Of a stretch of DNA of 41,569 nucleotides, positions 10,591-19,165 are shown piece by piece. The notes beneath the pieces were generated by a model. That model was not told the origin of the DNA, ran no database searches, and worked only from the letters and a program-made list of their open reading frames with translations. The DNA is from Propionibacteriaceae bacterium (GTDB lineage: Bacteria > Actinomycetota > Actinomycetes > Propionibacteriales > Propionibacteriaceae): assembly GCA_025965155.1 (NCBI GenBank), contig JAOPXN010000097.1, positions 1-41,569 of the forward strand, read 5' to 3'. The translations under genes and the position numbers were made by a program. The first letter of the stretch is position 1. Each line of letters opens with the position of its first letter.

Positions 10591-11922
10591 ATGAGTACTC
10601 TCGGTAGTCCGTACGGCGAGCTGCCGCCGACCGACGACGCGGCCACGGCGCTGGACGTCAAGGATCCGCACGAGCATCACTGGTTCACCGAACCAACCAA
10701 GCCGGTCAGCTCGAAGTACGTAGCGGGGCTGCTTTTCGCTCAGTTCGTCTTCTTCGTCGCGCTGTTGGGGCCCGCAATCATCGGCATCGCGGTGAAGGTG
10801 CAGACGATCGTCCCGGACGAGCAGAAGACCTCGGCCACCGGCCTGGTGTTCGGAGTCGGCGCGCTGTTCGCCGTCATCGGCAACGTGTTGTTCGGTCGGC
10901 TCTCCGACCGCACCACCTCACGGTTTGGCCGCCGTCGCCCCTGGATCGTCAGCGGCACCGTCGTCATGACCATCGCGTTCGCGATCATCGCCCTGGGTCA
11001 GACCGTCCCGATCGTCGCCGCAGGCTGGTGCCTCGCGCAGCTCGGCGCGAACGCGACCCTGGCGCCGTTCATCGCCACGATCTCCGACCAGGTGCCCAAG
11101 TTCCAGCGGGGCAGTGTGTCCGCCCTCCTGGGCATCGCGCAGAACGTCGGCATCCTCGGCGGCACCTACCTCGCCCAGCTGTTCGCCGACCAGATGGTGA
11201 TCTTGTTCGTCGTGCCGTCGATCTTCGCGATCGGGGCGATGCTGCTCTTCGCCTTCATCCTGCCCGACCAGCACCTCAAGCTCCGCCCGCCTTCGATGAC
11301 GCTCGGGGAGTGGATCACCACCTTCTGGCTCAACCCCATCAAGCACCGTGACTTCGCGCTCGCCTGGTGGTCCCGCTTCTTGATCACGCTGGCCACCTTC
11401 ATGTTTACCGCGTTCCGCCTGTTCTACCTCCAAGACGAGCTGGGTCTGTCCCTCAAAGACGCGCCGGCCGCTGTCAGCACCGGCGTGCTGATCTACACGG
11501 TGGCGCTGATCGCTTCGGGTTGGATTGCCGGGAAGATCTCCGACCGCACCGGTCGACGGAAGTTCCTGGTGGCGGGGTCGACCCTGCTCTTCGGGGTCGG
11601 GATCGTCATGCTGGCGCACGTGTCGACGGTGAGCGGGTTCTACCTGGTGGAGGCTGTGCTGGGTGTCGCGTATGGCATCTACGTGGGAGTTGATCTCGCG
11701 CTGGTGGTCGACGTTCTGCCCAACCCGGACGACTCGGGTAAGGACCTGGGTGTGTTCAACATGGCCAACGCCTTGCCGCAGACTGTGGCGCCGGTGTTCG
11801 GCGCGGCGCTGCTCGGCATCGCCAGCGCGACCAACCAGAACTACGATCTGCTGCTCTACACAGCCGGCGCCATGGCGTTGGTCGGTGCCCTGGTCGTGCT
11901 CCCCATCAAGAAGGTGAAGTAA
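10591..11922 (+). CDS. MFS transporter, probable glycoside or sugar porter
   Basis: A 443-aa membrane protein with about 12 hydrophobic segments. The signature loop between TM2 and TM3 is visible as GRLSDRTTSRFGRRRPWI and repeated in the second half as GKISDRTGRRKFL. The N-terminus is a 40-residue hydrophilic stretch. GAAGGAG precedes the ATG. The stop is only four bases from the GTG of the GH3 gene, so the pair forms an operon: the porter would bring in a beta-glucoside that the intracellular GH3 enzyme splits. The substrate is inferred from this context only. Confidence 0.9.
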   Translation: MSTLGSPYGELPPTDDAATALDVKDPHEHHWFTEPTKPVSSKYVAGLLFAQFVFFVALLGPAIIGIAVKVQTIVPDEQKTSATGLVFGVGALFAVIGNVLFGRLSDRTTSRFGRRRPWIVSGTVVMTIAFAIIALGQTVPIVAAGWCLAQLGANATLAPFIATISDQVPKFQRGSVSALLGIAQNVGILGGTYLAQLFADQMVILFVVPSIFAIGAMLLFAFILPDQHLKLRPPSMTLGEWITTFWLNPIKHRDFALAWWSRFLITLATFMFTAFRLFYLQDELGLSLKDAPAAVSTGVLIYTVALIASGWIAGKISDRTGRRKFLVAGSTLLFGVGIVMLAHVSTVSGFYLVEAVLGVAYGIYVGVDLALVVDVLPNPDDSGKDLGVFNMANALPQTVAPVFGAALLGIASATNQNYDLLLYTAGAMALVGALVVLPIKKVK

Positions 11923-11926
11923 ACCC

Positions 11927-14182
11927 GTGACGCTCAACATTGACCAGCTGCTGACCGAGCTAACCCTTGAGGAGAAGGCGTCGCTAACCAGTGGCTCCTC
12001 CTTCTGGTACACCGCACCGGTGGAGCGGCTCGGCATCCCAAGAATCATGGTCTCCGACGGCCCGCACGGGCTGCGCGCCCAACCCGGCGAGGGCGACCAC
12101 GTCGGCCTGGGCGGATCCCTCCCGGCGACCTGCTTCCCCACCGCCTCAGCGGTTGCCTCGGCCTGGAATCCAGCGCTGCTGAGCCGGATCGGGCAGGCGC
12201 TGGCCCAGGAGGCCCGAGCCTGCAACCTGTCGGTGATCCTGGGGCCGGGCATCAACATGAAGCGGTCACCGTTGTGCGGGCGGAACTTCGAGTACTTCTC
12301 CGAAGACCCGTTCCTGGCCGGAGAGCTCGCCGTCGGCATCGTCGGCGGCATCCAGTCCCGCGGTGTCGGCACCTCGGTCAAGCACTACGCCGCCAACAAC
12401 CAGGAGACCGACCGGCTCCGGGTGGACGCCCAGGTCGACGAGCGGACCCTGCGGGAGATCTACCTGCCCGCGTTCGAACGCGTCGTCAAAGCCGAGCAGC
12501 CGTGGACGGTGATGTGCTCGTACAACAAGGTGAACGGCCAGTCCGCGTCGGAGAACAGCTGGCTGCTGACCACGGTGCTGCGAGAGGAGTTCGGGTTCGA
12601 GGGCCTGGTCGTCTCCGACTGGGGTGCGGTGTACCACCGGGTTCCGGCGCTGCGGGCTGGGCTGGACCTGGAGATGCCGCCAGCCCTTGGCCGCAGTCCC
12701 GAGGCCGTCGTCGCAGCGGTCCAGGCCGGTGAGGTGAAGAGCGAGGTCCTCGACGCCCGCGTGCGGAAGGTGCTGGAGCTGGTGGCGAAGGGGATGCCGG
12801 TGCTGGACCTGGATGAGTCCTTCGACCCCGAGGCCCACCACGCCCTGGCCCGCGAAGCTGCCGCCGAGTCCGTCGTGCTGCTGAAGAACGACGGTCTACT
12901 GCCGCTGCCGGTAGACGCCAGCATCGCGGTGATCGGCGAGTTCGCCCGGACACCGCGGTTCCAGGGTGCCGGATCGTCCCAGGTGACGCCGACCCGGGTC
13001 GACGTCTTGCTCGATGAGCTGCGTGCGGTCTACGGCGATGTCCCGTTCGCCGCCGGCTACGGCGTCGGTGAGACCGTCGACGACGAGGCGCTGCTGGCCG
13101 AGGCCGAGCGGGTCGCGGGATCCGCCGACACGGTGGTGATGACCATCGGGTTGCCCGGAGCCGACGAGTCTGAGGGCTTCGACCGTACCCACCTGGATCT
13201 CCCGGCCAACCAGCTGGCGGCGCTCCGAGCGGTGGCGGCGGTCAACCCGAATGTCGTGGTGGTCCTGGTCAACGGCTCGACGGTGGTTCTTGGCGACGTC
13301 ACTGTGCACGCGAAGGCGTTAGTCGAGGCGTGGCTCGGTGGCCAGGCTGCCGGTGGGGCGATCGCCGACGTGCTGACCGGTGCCGTGAACCCGTCAGGCC
13401 GGCTGGCCGAGACCATTCCGCACCGGCTGGAGGACAACTCGTCCTACTTCAACTTCCCGGGCGACTCGCAAGTGGTGCGCTACGGCGAGGGAATCTTCAT
13501 CGGGTACCGGGGTTATGACAAGGCCAGCCAGGAGGTCGCGTTCCCGTTCGGCTTCGGGTTGTCCTACACCAGCTTCACCTTGTCCGATCTCACGGTGACC
13601 ACCCGGGGATCGGTGGCCGAGGGCACCTTCGGCGCGCAGGTCAGGGTGACCGTCACCAACACCGGCACCGTTGACGGTGCCGAGGTTGTGCAGGTCTACG
13701 TGCAGGACGTGGACTCCACGGTGGCCCGTCCGGTGCGCGAGCTCAAGGGGTTCGCCAAGGTGTCGCTCCCGGCCGGGTCCTCTGAGTCGGTATCGATCGA
13801 GCTCGACCAGCGAGCCTTCGCGTTCTGGTCGGTCGAGCAGGGCCGTTGGGCTGTCGAGGCGGGCGACTTCGTCATCGGTGTCGGCGCCAACTCCCGCGAT
13901 CTCCCGCTCACCGAGACCGTCACGGTCGAGGCGCCAAGACTCGCCGTGCCGCTGAGTCGTGACTCCACCCTGCAGGAGTGGATGAACGACCCGACCGGTC
14001 GAGATCTGATCGAGAAGGAGATCGCCAACGGGCAGTCGGCGGCAGCCATGGACGAGGAGCTCCTCGGAGTTATCGGCAACATGCCGATGAGCACGCTGGC
14101 CAGCTTCGGCGGCATGAGCCTCGACCACGACTCCCTCGACCGGGTCGCGGCCGCCTGGCGGGAGCAGGTCCAGGTCAGCTAA
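11927..14182 (+). CDS. bglX: Glycoside hydrolase family 3, probable beta-glucosidase
   Basis: A 751-aa enzyme without signal peptide, so cytoplasmic. The (beta/alpha)8 domain (about 1-300) holds SDGPHGLR, KHYAANNQE (the KH substrate-binding pair) and the nucleophile in LVVSDWGAV (D231). The second alpha/beta domain carries LLKNDGLLPL, and the C-terminal fibronectin III-like domain (about 560-640) has the VTVTNTGTVDGAEVVQVYVQ pattern. The GTG start uses GGTGAAG in the end of the upstream MFS gene. The gene symbol indicates family resemblance only; beta-xylosidase or another beta-glycosidase activity cannot be excluded. A strong hairpin follows 33 bases after the stop. Confidence 0.93.
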   Translation: MTLNIDQLLTELTLEEKASLTSGSSFWYTAPVERLGIPRIMVSDGPHGLRAQPGEGDHVGLGGSLPATCFPTASAVASAWNPALLSRIGQALAQEARACNLSVILGPGINMKRSPLCGRNFEYFSEDPFLAGELAVGIVGGIQSRGVGTSVKHYAANNQETDRLRVDAQVDERTLREIYLPAFERVVKAEQPWTVMCSYNKVNGQSASENSWLLTTVLREEFGFEGLVVSDWGAVYHRVPALRAGLDLEMPPALGRSPEAVVAAVQAGEVKSEVLDARVRKVLELVAKGMPVLDLDESFDPEAHHALAREAAAESVVLLKNDGLLPLPVDASIAVIGEFARTPRFQGAGSSQVTPTRVDVLLDELRAVYGDVPFAAGYGVGETVDDEALLAEAERVAGSADTVVMTIGLPGADESEGFDRTHLDLPANQLAALRAVAAVNPNVVVVLVNGSTVVLGDVTVHAKALVEAWLGGQAAGGAIADVLTGAVNPSGRLAETIPHRLEDNSSYFNFPGDSQVVRYGEGIFIGYRGYDKASQEVAFPFGFGLSYTSFTLSDLTVTTRGSVAEGTFGAQVRVTVTNTGTVDGAEVVQVYVQDVDSTVARPVRELKGFAKVSLPAGSSESVSIELDQRAFAFWSVEQGRWAVEAGDFVIGVGANSRDLPLTETVTVEAPRLAVPLSRDSTLQEWMNDPTGRDLIEKEIANGQSAAAMDEELLGVIGNMPMSTLASFGGMSLDHDSLDRVAAAWREQVQVS

Positions 14183-14215
14183 GTGCTGCCGGCAGCCACC
14201 GCTGTAGCGCAGTAA

Positions 14216-14245
14216 CGCCTCCCCGCCCATCCGGGCGGGGAGGCG
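14216..14245. terminator. Hairpin terminator of the MFS-GH3 operon
   Basis: Perfect 13-bp stem (cgcctccccgccc and gggcggggaggcg) with the 4-base loop atcc, 33 bases after the GH3 stop. No T run follows. Confidence 0.9.
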
Positions 14246-14280
14246 TACTGCTCCGATCCGGGCCTGCGGCCCAACCTGTC

Positions 14281-14394
14281 TCAGCAGTGTCGAGCGGAAC
14301 GCCGGCCTACGATTCGTGCCTGGTAGGGCAGCGTGTGGGTGAGGACGTCGAGCTCACCGAGCTCGGCGACGATACGACGGAAATATGACTTCAT
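14281..14394 (-). CDS. Possible small protein (37 aa), unknown
   Basis: A short minus-strand frame with ATG at 14394 preceded by AAGGAGA at good spacing. It encodes 37 residues starting MKSYFRRIVAELGELDVL and ending GRRSARHC. The strong ribosome site and codon use with GC-rich third positions support translation. It may equally be the truncated start of a longer decayed gene. I do not recognise it. Transcription would run toward the GH3 terminator, which could serve both. Confidence 0.4.
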   Translation of the reverse strand: MKSYFRRIVAELGELDVLTHTLPYQARIVGRRSARHC

Positions 14395-14514
14395 GAGCGG
14401 TCTCCTTCGAATGACTTCGTGGAAGGCGACGGTGCCTCATCTACCGTAACAACGTCAGCGGCCCGATCCCGCCTGCCAGGCGTGTGTTCTGTCTCACTGC
14501 ACGAGTGAGCGGGA

Positions 14515-15192
14515 TTGCATGCGACCGCTCGCCATCCGTGTCGCTGGGCGCCCCGTTGGAGCCAGTTTCGGTTAGGCCAAGCGGTACTACGAGCCGGGCA
14601 CCCAGGCGTGCTGACACGACACTCATCGCGGCTCTATGCTGTCGGTGACGGGCCGAGGATCCTACTGGGGGTGGGCTTCCTCTTCACAGCATTCGCTGTG
14701 TTCGATTTCAGCTCACCGCGATGGCTACCTTGGGTCGGCTGCCTATCGATGGCCGCTTTAGGACCACATTTTTGTTGCAAGGCATCAGTCAGCTGCTGCT
14801 CTGGAGTGGCTACGTACCTGGCGTTTCGGATCCTCGGGCAGCAGTTTGAAGCATGGGCGGTCGACGTCTTCTTGGTTTGGTGTTGCGCTGCAGTGCTGCT
14901 GACCAGCCACGGCAAGATGAGGCTGTTCGGGATTGGCGTGATGGCGCTGGCCGTTGGTGCGGAGATCTACAGCTACGTCGTGCGGTATAGCGGCTCCGGA
15001 GCGGCTGGAGTATCACCGCTGCTGAAACTCGTGCTGCTTCTACCCTTCGTGTGGCTTCTTTTGAAAGCAGCAAGAAGATCCCCCTTCCGGCAGGCGCAAC
15101 AACGACCTGAGGTGGAGCCAGCGGACGTGCCTCTGGCTGCCGCCGGTCGAACCGCTGCACAGCGGATCCGCTTCCCGATCTGTGGGAGCTGA
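14515..15192 (+). CDS. Hypothetical membrane protein (about 5 TM)
   Basis: A frame of up to 225 aa with five hydrophobic segments, roughly GPRILLGVGFLFTAFAVF, WVGCLSMAALG, VFLVWCCAAVLL, LFGIGVMALAVGAEI and LLKLVLLLPFVWLLL, and a polar C-terminal tail. It is unusually cysteine-rich in the second segment. The start is uncertain: ATG 14515 has only a weak ribosome site, while GTG 14608 begins shortly before the first segment. No family is recognised, and the codon use looks less biased than in neighbouring genes, so the gene may be recently acquired or decaying. Confidence 0.5.
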   Translation: MHATARHPCRWAPRWSQFRLGQAVLRAGHPGVLTRHSSRLYAVGDGPRILLGVGFLFTAFAVFDFSSPRWLPWVGCLSMAALGPHFCCKASVSCCSGVATYLAFRILGQQFEAWAVDVFLVWCCAAVLLTSHGKMRLFGIGVMALAVGAEIYSYVVRYSGSGAAGVSPLLKLVLLLPFVWLLLKAARRSPFRQAQQRPEVEPADVPLAAAGRTAAQRIRFPICGS

Positions 15193-15344
15193 ACCCCACT
15201 ATGGCTGCATCGCGCCGGGATGGCTCAGTCGCAGCATCACCCTTTCTAGGTGATGCTTGAGGAGCTACTCGTAGCAAGACTTGCCTTGTCAGTGGCCGGC
15301 GTTCCCCCGCTCGAGCAACGAGCATCTCCTGAAAGTAGGTCATC

Positions 15345-15698
15345 ATGTCTGAAGACACCCCCGTGCTGGACACACTCGCCGACATCACCGAAGTATCGGT
15401 GGTTCGAGGCAGCCTGGACCCACGTGAGCACATGCTCGCCCGCTTGGCCGCGTTGGTCGCGGCTGATGCCCCGGCAATGTCATACCTGTTGAACGTAGGC
15501 GTGGCGGCTGATGAGGGCGTGACGGCGGAGGACGTGCAAGGTGTGCTTATTGCAGTGGCTCCGATTGTCGGCACCCCCCGCATTGTGTCGGCGGCCCAGA
15601 ACATCTCCGACGCCCTCGGCTTCGTCGTTACGATCGCCGAGGCCGAGGCCGAGGCCGAAGCCGAGTCAGCGGACGAGGATGCGCCAGCCTCGGTCTAG
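15345..15698 (+). CDS. Carboxymuconolactone decarboxylase (CMD/AhpD-like) family protein
   Basis: A 117-aa protein of the short helical CMD type: DPREHMLARLAALVAADAP, then YLLNVGVAADEGVTAEDVQGVLIAVAPIVGTPR. The AhpD-type CxxC redox pair is absent, so peroxidase-reductant activity is unlikely and the role is unknown. The C-terminus is a low-complexity acidic tail of repeated Ala-Glu coded by gaggcc repeats. A GTAGG site precedes the ATG. It lies 237 bases upstream of the MarR regulator on the same strand. Confidence 0.82.
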   Translation: MSEDTPVLDTLADITEVSVVRGSLDPREHMLARLAALVAADAPAMSYLLNVGVAADEGVTAEDVQGVLIAVAPIVGTPRIVSAAQNISDALGFVVTIAEAEAEAEAESADEDAPASV

Positions 15699-15923
15699 GT
15701 CGGCTTGCTGGTGAGGCCGCCTGCTGACCTCCGGGGGTGGAGCGCGCGAAGGTCGGTGAGGCCGTCCCGTTTCTGTGGCTCGTTGCTAAAGCGCGTTGAC
15801 GCGCGCCGGTTGGAGCAGGAGAAGTTGATCATTGGAGGTGGCCACCCGATATCGTTGGGATCGAGAGCGTGCCCCGAATCACCCATTTCACTAACCCGGT
15901 AAGGCTGGGGATCACGTCGCGCG

Positions 15924-15929
15924 TATGCT
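15924..15929 (+). promoter_or_regulatory. Probable -10 element of a leaderless transcript (OhrR-like gene)
   Basis: TATGCT lies so that the first base of the GTG start codon at 15936 is seven bases downstream, the normal transcription start distance. No ribosome site precedes the GTG. No clear -35 was found. Leaderless mRNAs starting at GTG or ATG are common in actinobacteria. Confidence 0.55.
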
Positions 15930-15935
15930 CCGCGT

Positions 15936-16400
15936 GTGAGGGATGCCAAGTCAGCGAATACCACAGACGTCCTCGCTCTGGAGAACGATGTCTGCTTCCA
16001 CTTCGCCGTGGCGTCTCGTCGGGTGATCGCGCTATACCGGCCGCTGCTCGACCCACTGCATCTCACCCTCCCGCAGTACCTCGTCATGGTGGCGCTCTGG
16101 GAGCTCGAACCGCTGTCCGTCCGACAGCTAAGCCAACGGGTCCAGCTGGATCCCCAGACGTTGTCGCCGTTGCTGAGACGGCTTGAGGCGCTCGGCTACG
16201 TAGTTCGCCAACGGGACCAGCACGACAAGCGCAACCTCAATGTGGGTCTTAGCCCCAAGGGATGTGACCTGCGTCAACAGGCCCTGAAGATTCCACCAGC
16301 CGTGATGGACCGCCTCGGCATGAGCGCCGACCAGCTCGAAACCTTGAACGCCATGCTGACCGAGGTCATCAGGAGAGCTCACCGTCCAGAGGAAGGTTGA
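15936..16400 (+). CDS. ohrR: MarR-family regulator, OhrR-like organic peroxide sensor
   Basis: A 154-aa winged-helix regulator. The N-terminal block LALENDVCFHFAVASRRVIALYRPLLDPLHLTLPQYLVMVALWE matches the OhrR subgroup, including the single peroxide-sensing cysteine (C20; Cys15 in Bacillus OhrR). The winged helix follows (VRQLSQRVQLDPQTLSPLLRRLEALGYV). The usual partner, an Ohr peroxidase gene, is not in view; the convergent 14-TM exporter and the CMD protein are the nearest neighbours. Cysteine oxidation releases DNA in the known family members. GTG at 15936 appears to be the transcript start itself. Confidence 0.87.
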   Translation: MRDAKSANTTDVLALENDVCFHFAVASRRVIALYRPLLDPLHLTLPQYLVMVALWELEPLSVRQLSQRVQLDPQTLSPLLRRLEALGYVVRQRDQHDKRNLNVGLSPKGCDLRQQALKIPPAVMDRLGMSADQLETLNAMLTEVIRRAHRPEEG

Positions 16401-16461
16401 CCAGACCCGAGCGATGCCGCACCCAGCGGCCCATAGCGGAGGGACGGTCGGCTTGGCTGAG

Positions 16462-18108
16462 TCACTCAGGGGCGGTCAAGCTGTCGTCACGTTTGAGGCC
16501 AGACGCGCCCGGCTGACGGGTTGGTACCCCATTGGAGAAGATGATCGCGAGCAGGGCGCAAAGCGCTAGTACCGCCACCGCGGCTCGGAGACCGGCCAAC
16601 CGGGACTGCTGGTTCTGCTGGACGATCGCATCAGCGGTATCCGGCGGAACGCCAGCATCGGTGAGTGCGGTTCGCAGGTCGGCGTCGGAGATGAACGGCG
16701 CGCCGCTGGCTAGTTCGACCTGTGCCGTTGCCGAGACCTGGTCTGGGACGGCGGGATTGTTCTCGATCCCGCTGAGGAAGGAGGTAGTCAGTGCCGAGAT
16801 CAGCACCGCACCTGCCAACGCGGTACCGATGGAGGCGCCGAGGTTGGTGACGGTGTTCTGCAAACCACCGACCTCCCCGCTCTGCTGGTCCGGCACCGCG
16901 GACACGGTGACGCTGCCCAGCTGCGAGGCGAGAGCGCCGACACCGAGACCGGCTAGCAGCATCGGCCAGGTGATGATCTCCGGTCCGGCACCCAGCTCGA
17001 GCAACCCAACCAAGATCACGGTGCTGGCGAAGAGGGCGAGGAACCCGAGTCGAACCACTCGGCGTGGTGATGCGTTCGGGAACAGCTTTGGTACTCCGGC
17101 GGCGGCAAGCAACAGAGTGAATGAGAGCGGCAACAGCTGTACGCCGGTAGCGATGGCCGACAGCCCGAGAGCGACCGACAAGAACAGCGGCACCGCAAAG
17201 AACAGTCCCGCCTGAAGCAGGTACTGGAAGAAGAAGGCGACCAGGCCCCCGCGGAGGATCCGATTGCCTAGCATGGCCGGATCGATCAACACCGCGGCAC
17301 CGCGAGCGAGCTGGCGGCGCTCCCAGCTGAGGAAGCCGGCCAACACGCAGCCCCCAAGCAGGATGAGCCAGATCACCGGCGAAAGACCAAACCACGCCGG
17401 AGCTCCGGGCTTCGGCAGGATCACTCCCCAGCTGCCCGAGCGAAGCACGCCGAACACCACCAAGGCAAGGCCTGCGGCGGACAGCGCAGTCCCCACCAGA
17501 TCCAGCTTTGCACCCGCCTCGGCGGGAGTGTCACCCATCCGGCCGGCCAGAATCACAATGACGCCGACGACCAGGACCTCACCGACGAACACCCATCGCC
17601 ACGAGGCGTATGTCGTGAACAGCCCGCCGATAAGCGGCCCAGCGGCCACGGCTATCGCGCCCGCTGAGGCGACCAGCCCGTAGGCCCTAGGACGGTCCGG
17701 TCGGGCGAAGTTGGAGGCGACCAATGCGACCACCGCAGGCATGATCAGCGCAGCGCCGATTCCCTCAAGCAGCGACCACCCGATTATCAGCGTCGCCAGG
17801 TTCTGGGACAGCGCGGTTAGCAGGGAACCGCATGCGTAGATCAGGCATCCGAGTGTGAACGCGCGCTTGCGGCCCAGGATCTGACCCAGCTTGCCGCCGG
17901 TGATCATCAACGAGGCCATCACCAGCGTGTACAGGGTGATGGCCGTCTGAATGCCGGTGACTGTGGTTCCGACGTCCTTGGCGACCGTGGCAATCGACAC
18001 ATTCATCACCGAGCTGTCCAGCGTCATCAGGAACTGCGCCGACGCCAAGGTGATGAGCACCGCGCGGGAACCAGTTGCCGCCTGCCTCGCCGTAGCTTGC
18101 GTCGTCAT
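16462..18108 (-). CDS. MFS drug exporter, DHA2 (EmrB/QacA) family, 14 TM
   Basis: A 548-aa inner-membrane proton antiporter. It starts with LITLASAQFLMTLDSSVMNVSIATVAKDVG, carrying the LD...VNVA-type motif D1 of 14-TM exporters, followed by motif A (GGKLGQILGRKRAF) and motif C in TM5 (AGAIAVAAGPLIGGLFTTYASWRWVF). AAGGTGA precedes the ATG. The promoter region holds a 17-nt palindrome (18196-18212) that recurs before zwf. The gene is convergent with the MarR gene. A role in antibiotic or toxic-organic efflux is likely; the substrate is not predictable. Confidence 0.93.
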   Translation of the reverse strand: MTTQATARQAATGSRAVLITLASAQFLMTLDSSVMNVSIATVAKDVGTTVTGIQTAITLYTLVMASLMITGGKLGQILGRKRAFTLGCLIYACGSLLTALSQNLATLIIGWSLLEGIGAALIMPAVVALVASNFARPDRPRAYGLVASAGAIAVAAGPLIGGLFTTYASWRWVFVGEVLVVGVIVILAGRMGDTPAEAGAKLDLVGTALSAAGLALVVFGVLRSGSWGVILPKPGAPAWFGLSPVIWLILLGGCVLAGFLSWERRQLARGAAVLIDPAMLGNRILRGGLVAFFFQYLLQAGLFFAVPLFLSVALGLSAIATGVQLLPLSFTLLLAAAGVPKLFPNASPRRVVRLGFLALFASTVILVGLLELGAGPEIITWPMLLAGLGVGALASQLGSVTVSAVPDQQSGEVGGLQNTVTNLGASIGTALAGAVLISALTTSFLSGIENNPAVPDQVSATAQVELASGAPFISDADLRTALTDAGVPPDTADAIVQQNQQSRLAGLRAAVAVLALCALLAIIFSNGVPTRQPGASGLKRDDSLTAPE

Positions 18109-18417
18109 CAGGTCACCTTCCGTCCACGGAAACGCATGTTCTTGACGTTGTCTGCACTGAACTACTGATCCAACCCGGGGAAGCCGGCCGACGCGTCACC
18201 CACATCGGGTGAATTGACGCCTCGGGCGCGGAAGCTCCACCTTGTAGGTCACCTCTCAGCTCTTCGACCTCCATCGCAGTCCAGGCGCCGTCCGCTGCCG
18301 GCGTAGTCAGCGCCGGTGATCACGGAGACCGTGCTGTGAGCGACTCGGCTGTCTTGCTCTGGCGGCGCCAGAGTCAGAGGACTAGCGTTATCGCTGACAC
18401 AACGCAGGGGGACCGCG
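18109..18417. other. Divergent promoter region between the exporter and the VOC gene
   Basis: 309 bases without a gene. It contains the palindrome at 18196-18212, 88 bases upstream of the exporter start and about 205 upstream of the VOC start. No clear -35/-10 pair stands out. Confidence 0.5.
18196..18212. promoter_or_regulatory. 17-nt palindrome, probable operator (copy 1)
   Basis: TCACCC-acatc-GGGTGA is a perfect 6-bp dyad. The same 17-mer with one change (C to T at position 5) occurs at 20290-20306 upstream of zwf. Two copies in intergenic DNA 2.1 kb apart suggest one regulator for the exporter, the VOC gene and the zwf region. Confidence 0.6.
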
Positions 18418-19050
18418 ATGACTGCAACCGGGGGCCACAGCAGCGACGCTGGTGGGACAGCGAGCGTGGGAAGAGTCGACACGAAGCTCGAGGTCGTCGT
18501 GATCCCCGTCTCCGACGTCGACCGCGCGAGGGACTTCTACCGGACACTCGGGTGGAGGCTCGACGTCACGCCGCCCGGCGTCGTCCAACTTACGCCGCCC
18601 GGCTCGGGGTGCTCGGTGCAATTTGGCCCGGACCTCGCCTCGGCCGCGCCCGGTTCAGCCAAGGCATACTTGATCGTCTCCGATATCGAGGCCGCTGTGG
18701 ACGCGCTAGTGGACGCCAACATTGCCGTAGGCGAGGTGTACCACGTCGGTGCGGAGGGTCGGGTCAGCGGCCCGGATCCCGAGCGCCGCAGCTACCGCTC
18801 GCGGGCCTCCTTCAGCGACCCGGACGGCAATGAGTGGCTGATCCAAGAAGTCACGACCCGGCTTCCCGGCCGCATCGACGCTGGCGCGACTTCGTTCGGG
18901 TCCGCAGGCGATCTTGCGAGCGCACTTCGGCGTGCGGAGGCCGCCCACGGTGAGCACGAGAAGCGAACCGGCGAGGCAGACGCGAACTGGCCCGGCTGGT
19001 ACGCCAAGTACATGGTGCATGAGCAGGCTGGCACCGAACTGCCCTCGTGA
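18418..19050 (+). CDS. VOC-family (glyoxalase/bleomycin resistance-like) protein
   Basis: A 210-aa protein with one vicinal-oxygen-chelate domain (about residues 22-145): KLEVVVIPVSDVDRARDFYRTLGWRLDV and the closing FSDPDGNEWLIQEV with the metal-ligand glutamate. The C-terminal extension (about 165-210), with ALRRAEAAHGEHEKR and WPGWYAKYMVHEQAG, is one I remember from a particular actinobacterial VOC subgroup. The extension resembles a short helical partner module. GGGGGA precedes the ATG. The substrate is unknown; lactoylglutathione lyase activity is unlikely in mycothiol-using bacteria. Confidence 0.87.
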   Translation: MTATGGHSSDAGGTASVGRVDTKLEVVVIPVSDVDRARDFYRTLGWRLDVTPPGVVQLTPPGSGCSVQFGPDLASAAPGSAKAYLIVSDIEAAVDALVDANIAVGEVYHVGAEGRVSGPDPERRSYRSRASFSDPDGNEWLIQEVTTRLPGRIDAGATSFGSAGDLASALRRAEAAHGEHEKRTGEADANWPGWYAKYMVHEQAGTELPS

Positions 19051-19165
19051 GGACAAGGACGTGGTCCTGACCAGTGGCGCCCGGGCGGGCCGGGCTTGCC
19101 ACGACTGCGGCCGAACCGTTTCGCCTCAGTGTGGTCCGGTAGCAAGGAATCTGAGCTCGTCCAGT

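Noticed and set aside
10918-12381. 487-codon minus-strand frame opposite the MFS and GH3 genes
   Set aside because: A typical high-GC antisense shadow: Arg/Gly/Glu/His-rich with no fold, while both sense genes have clear family motifs.
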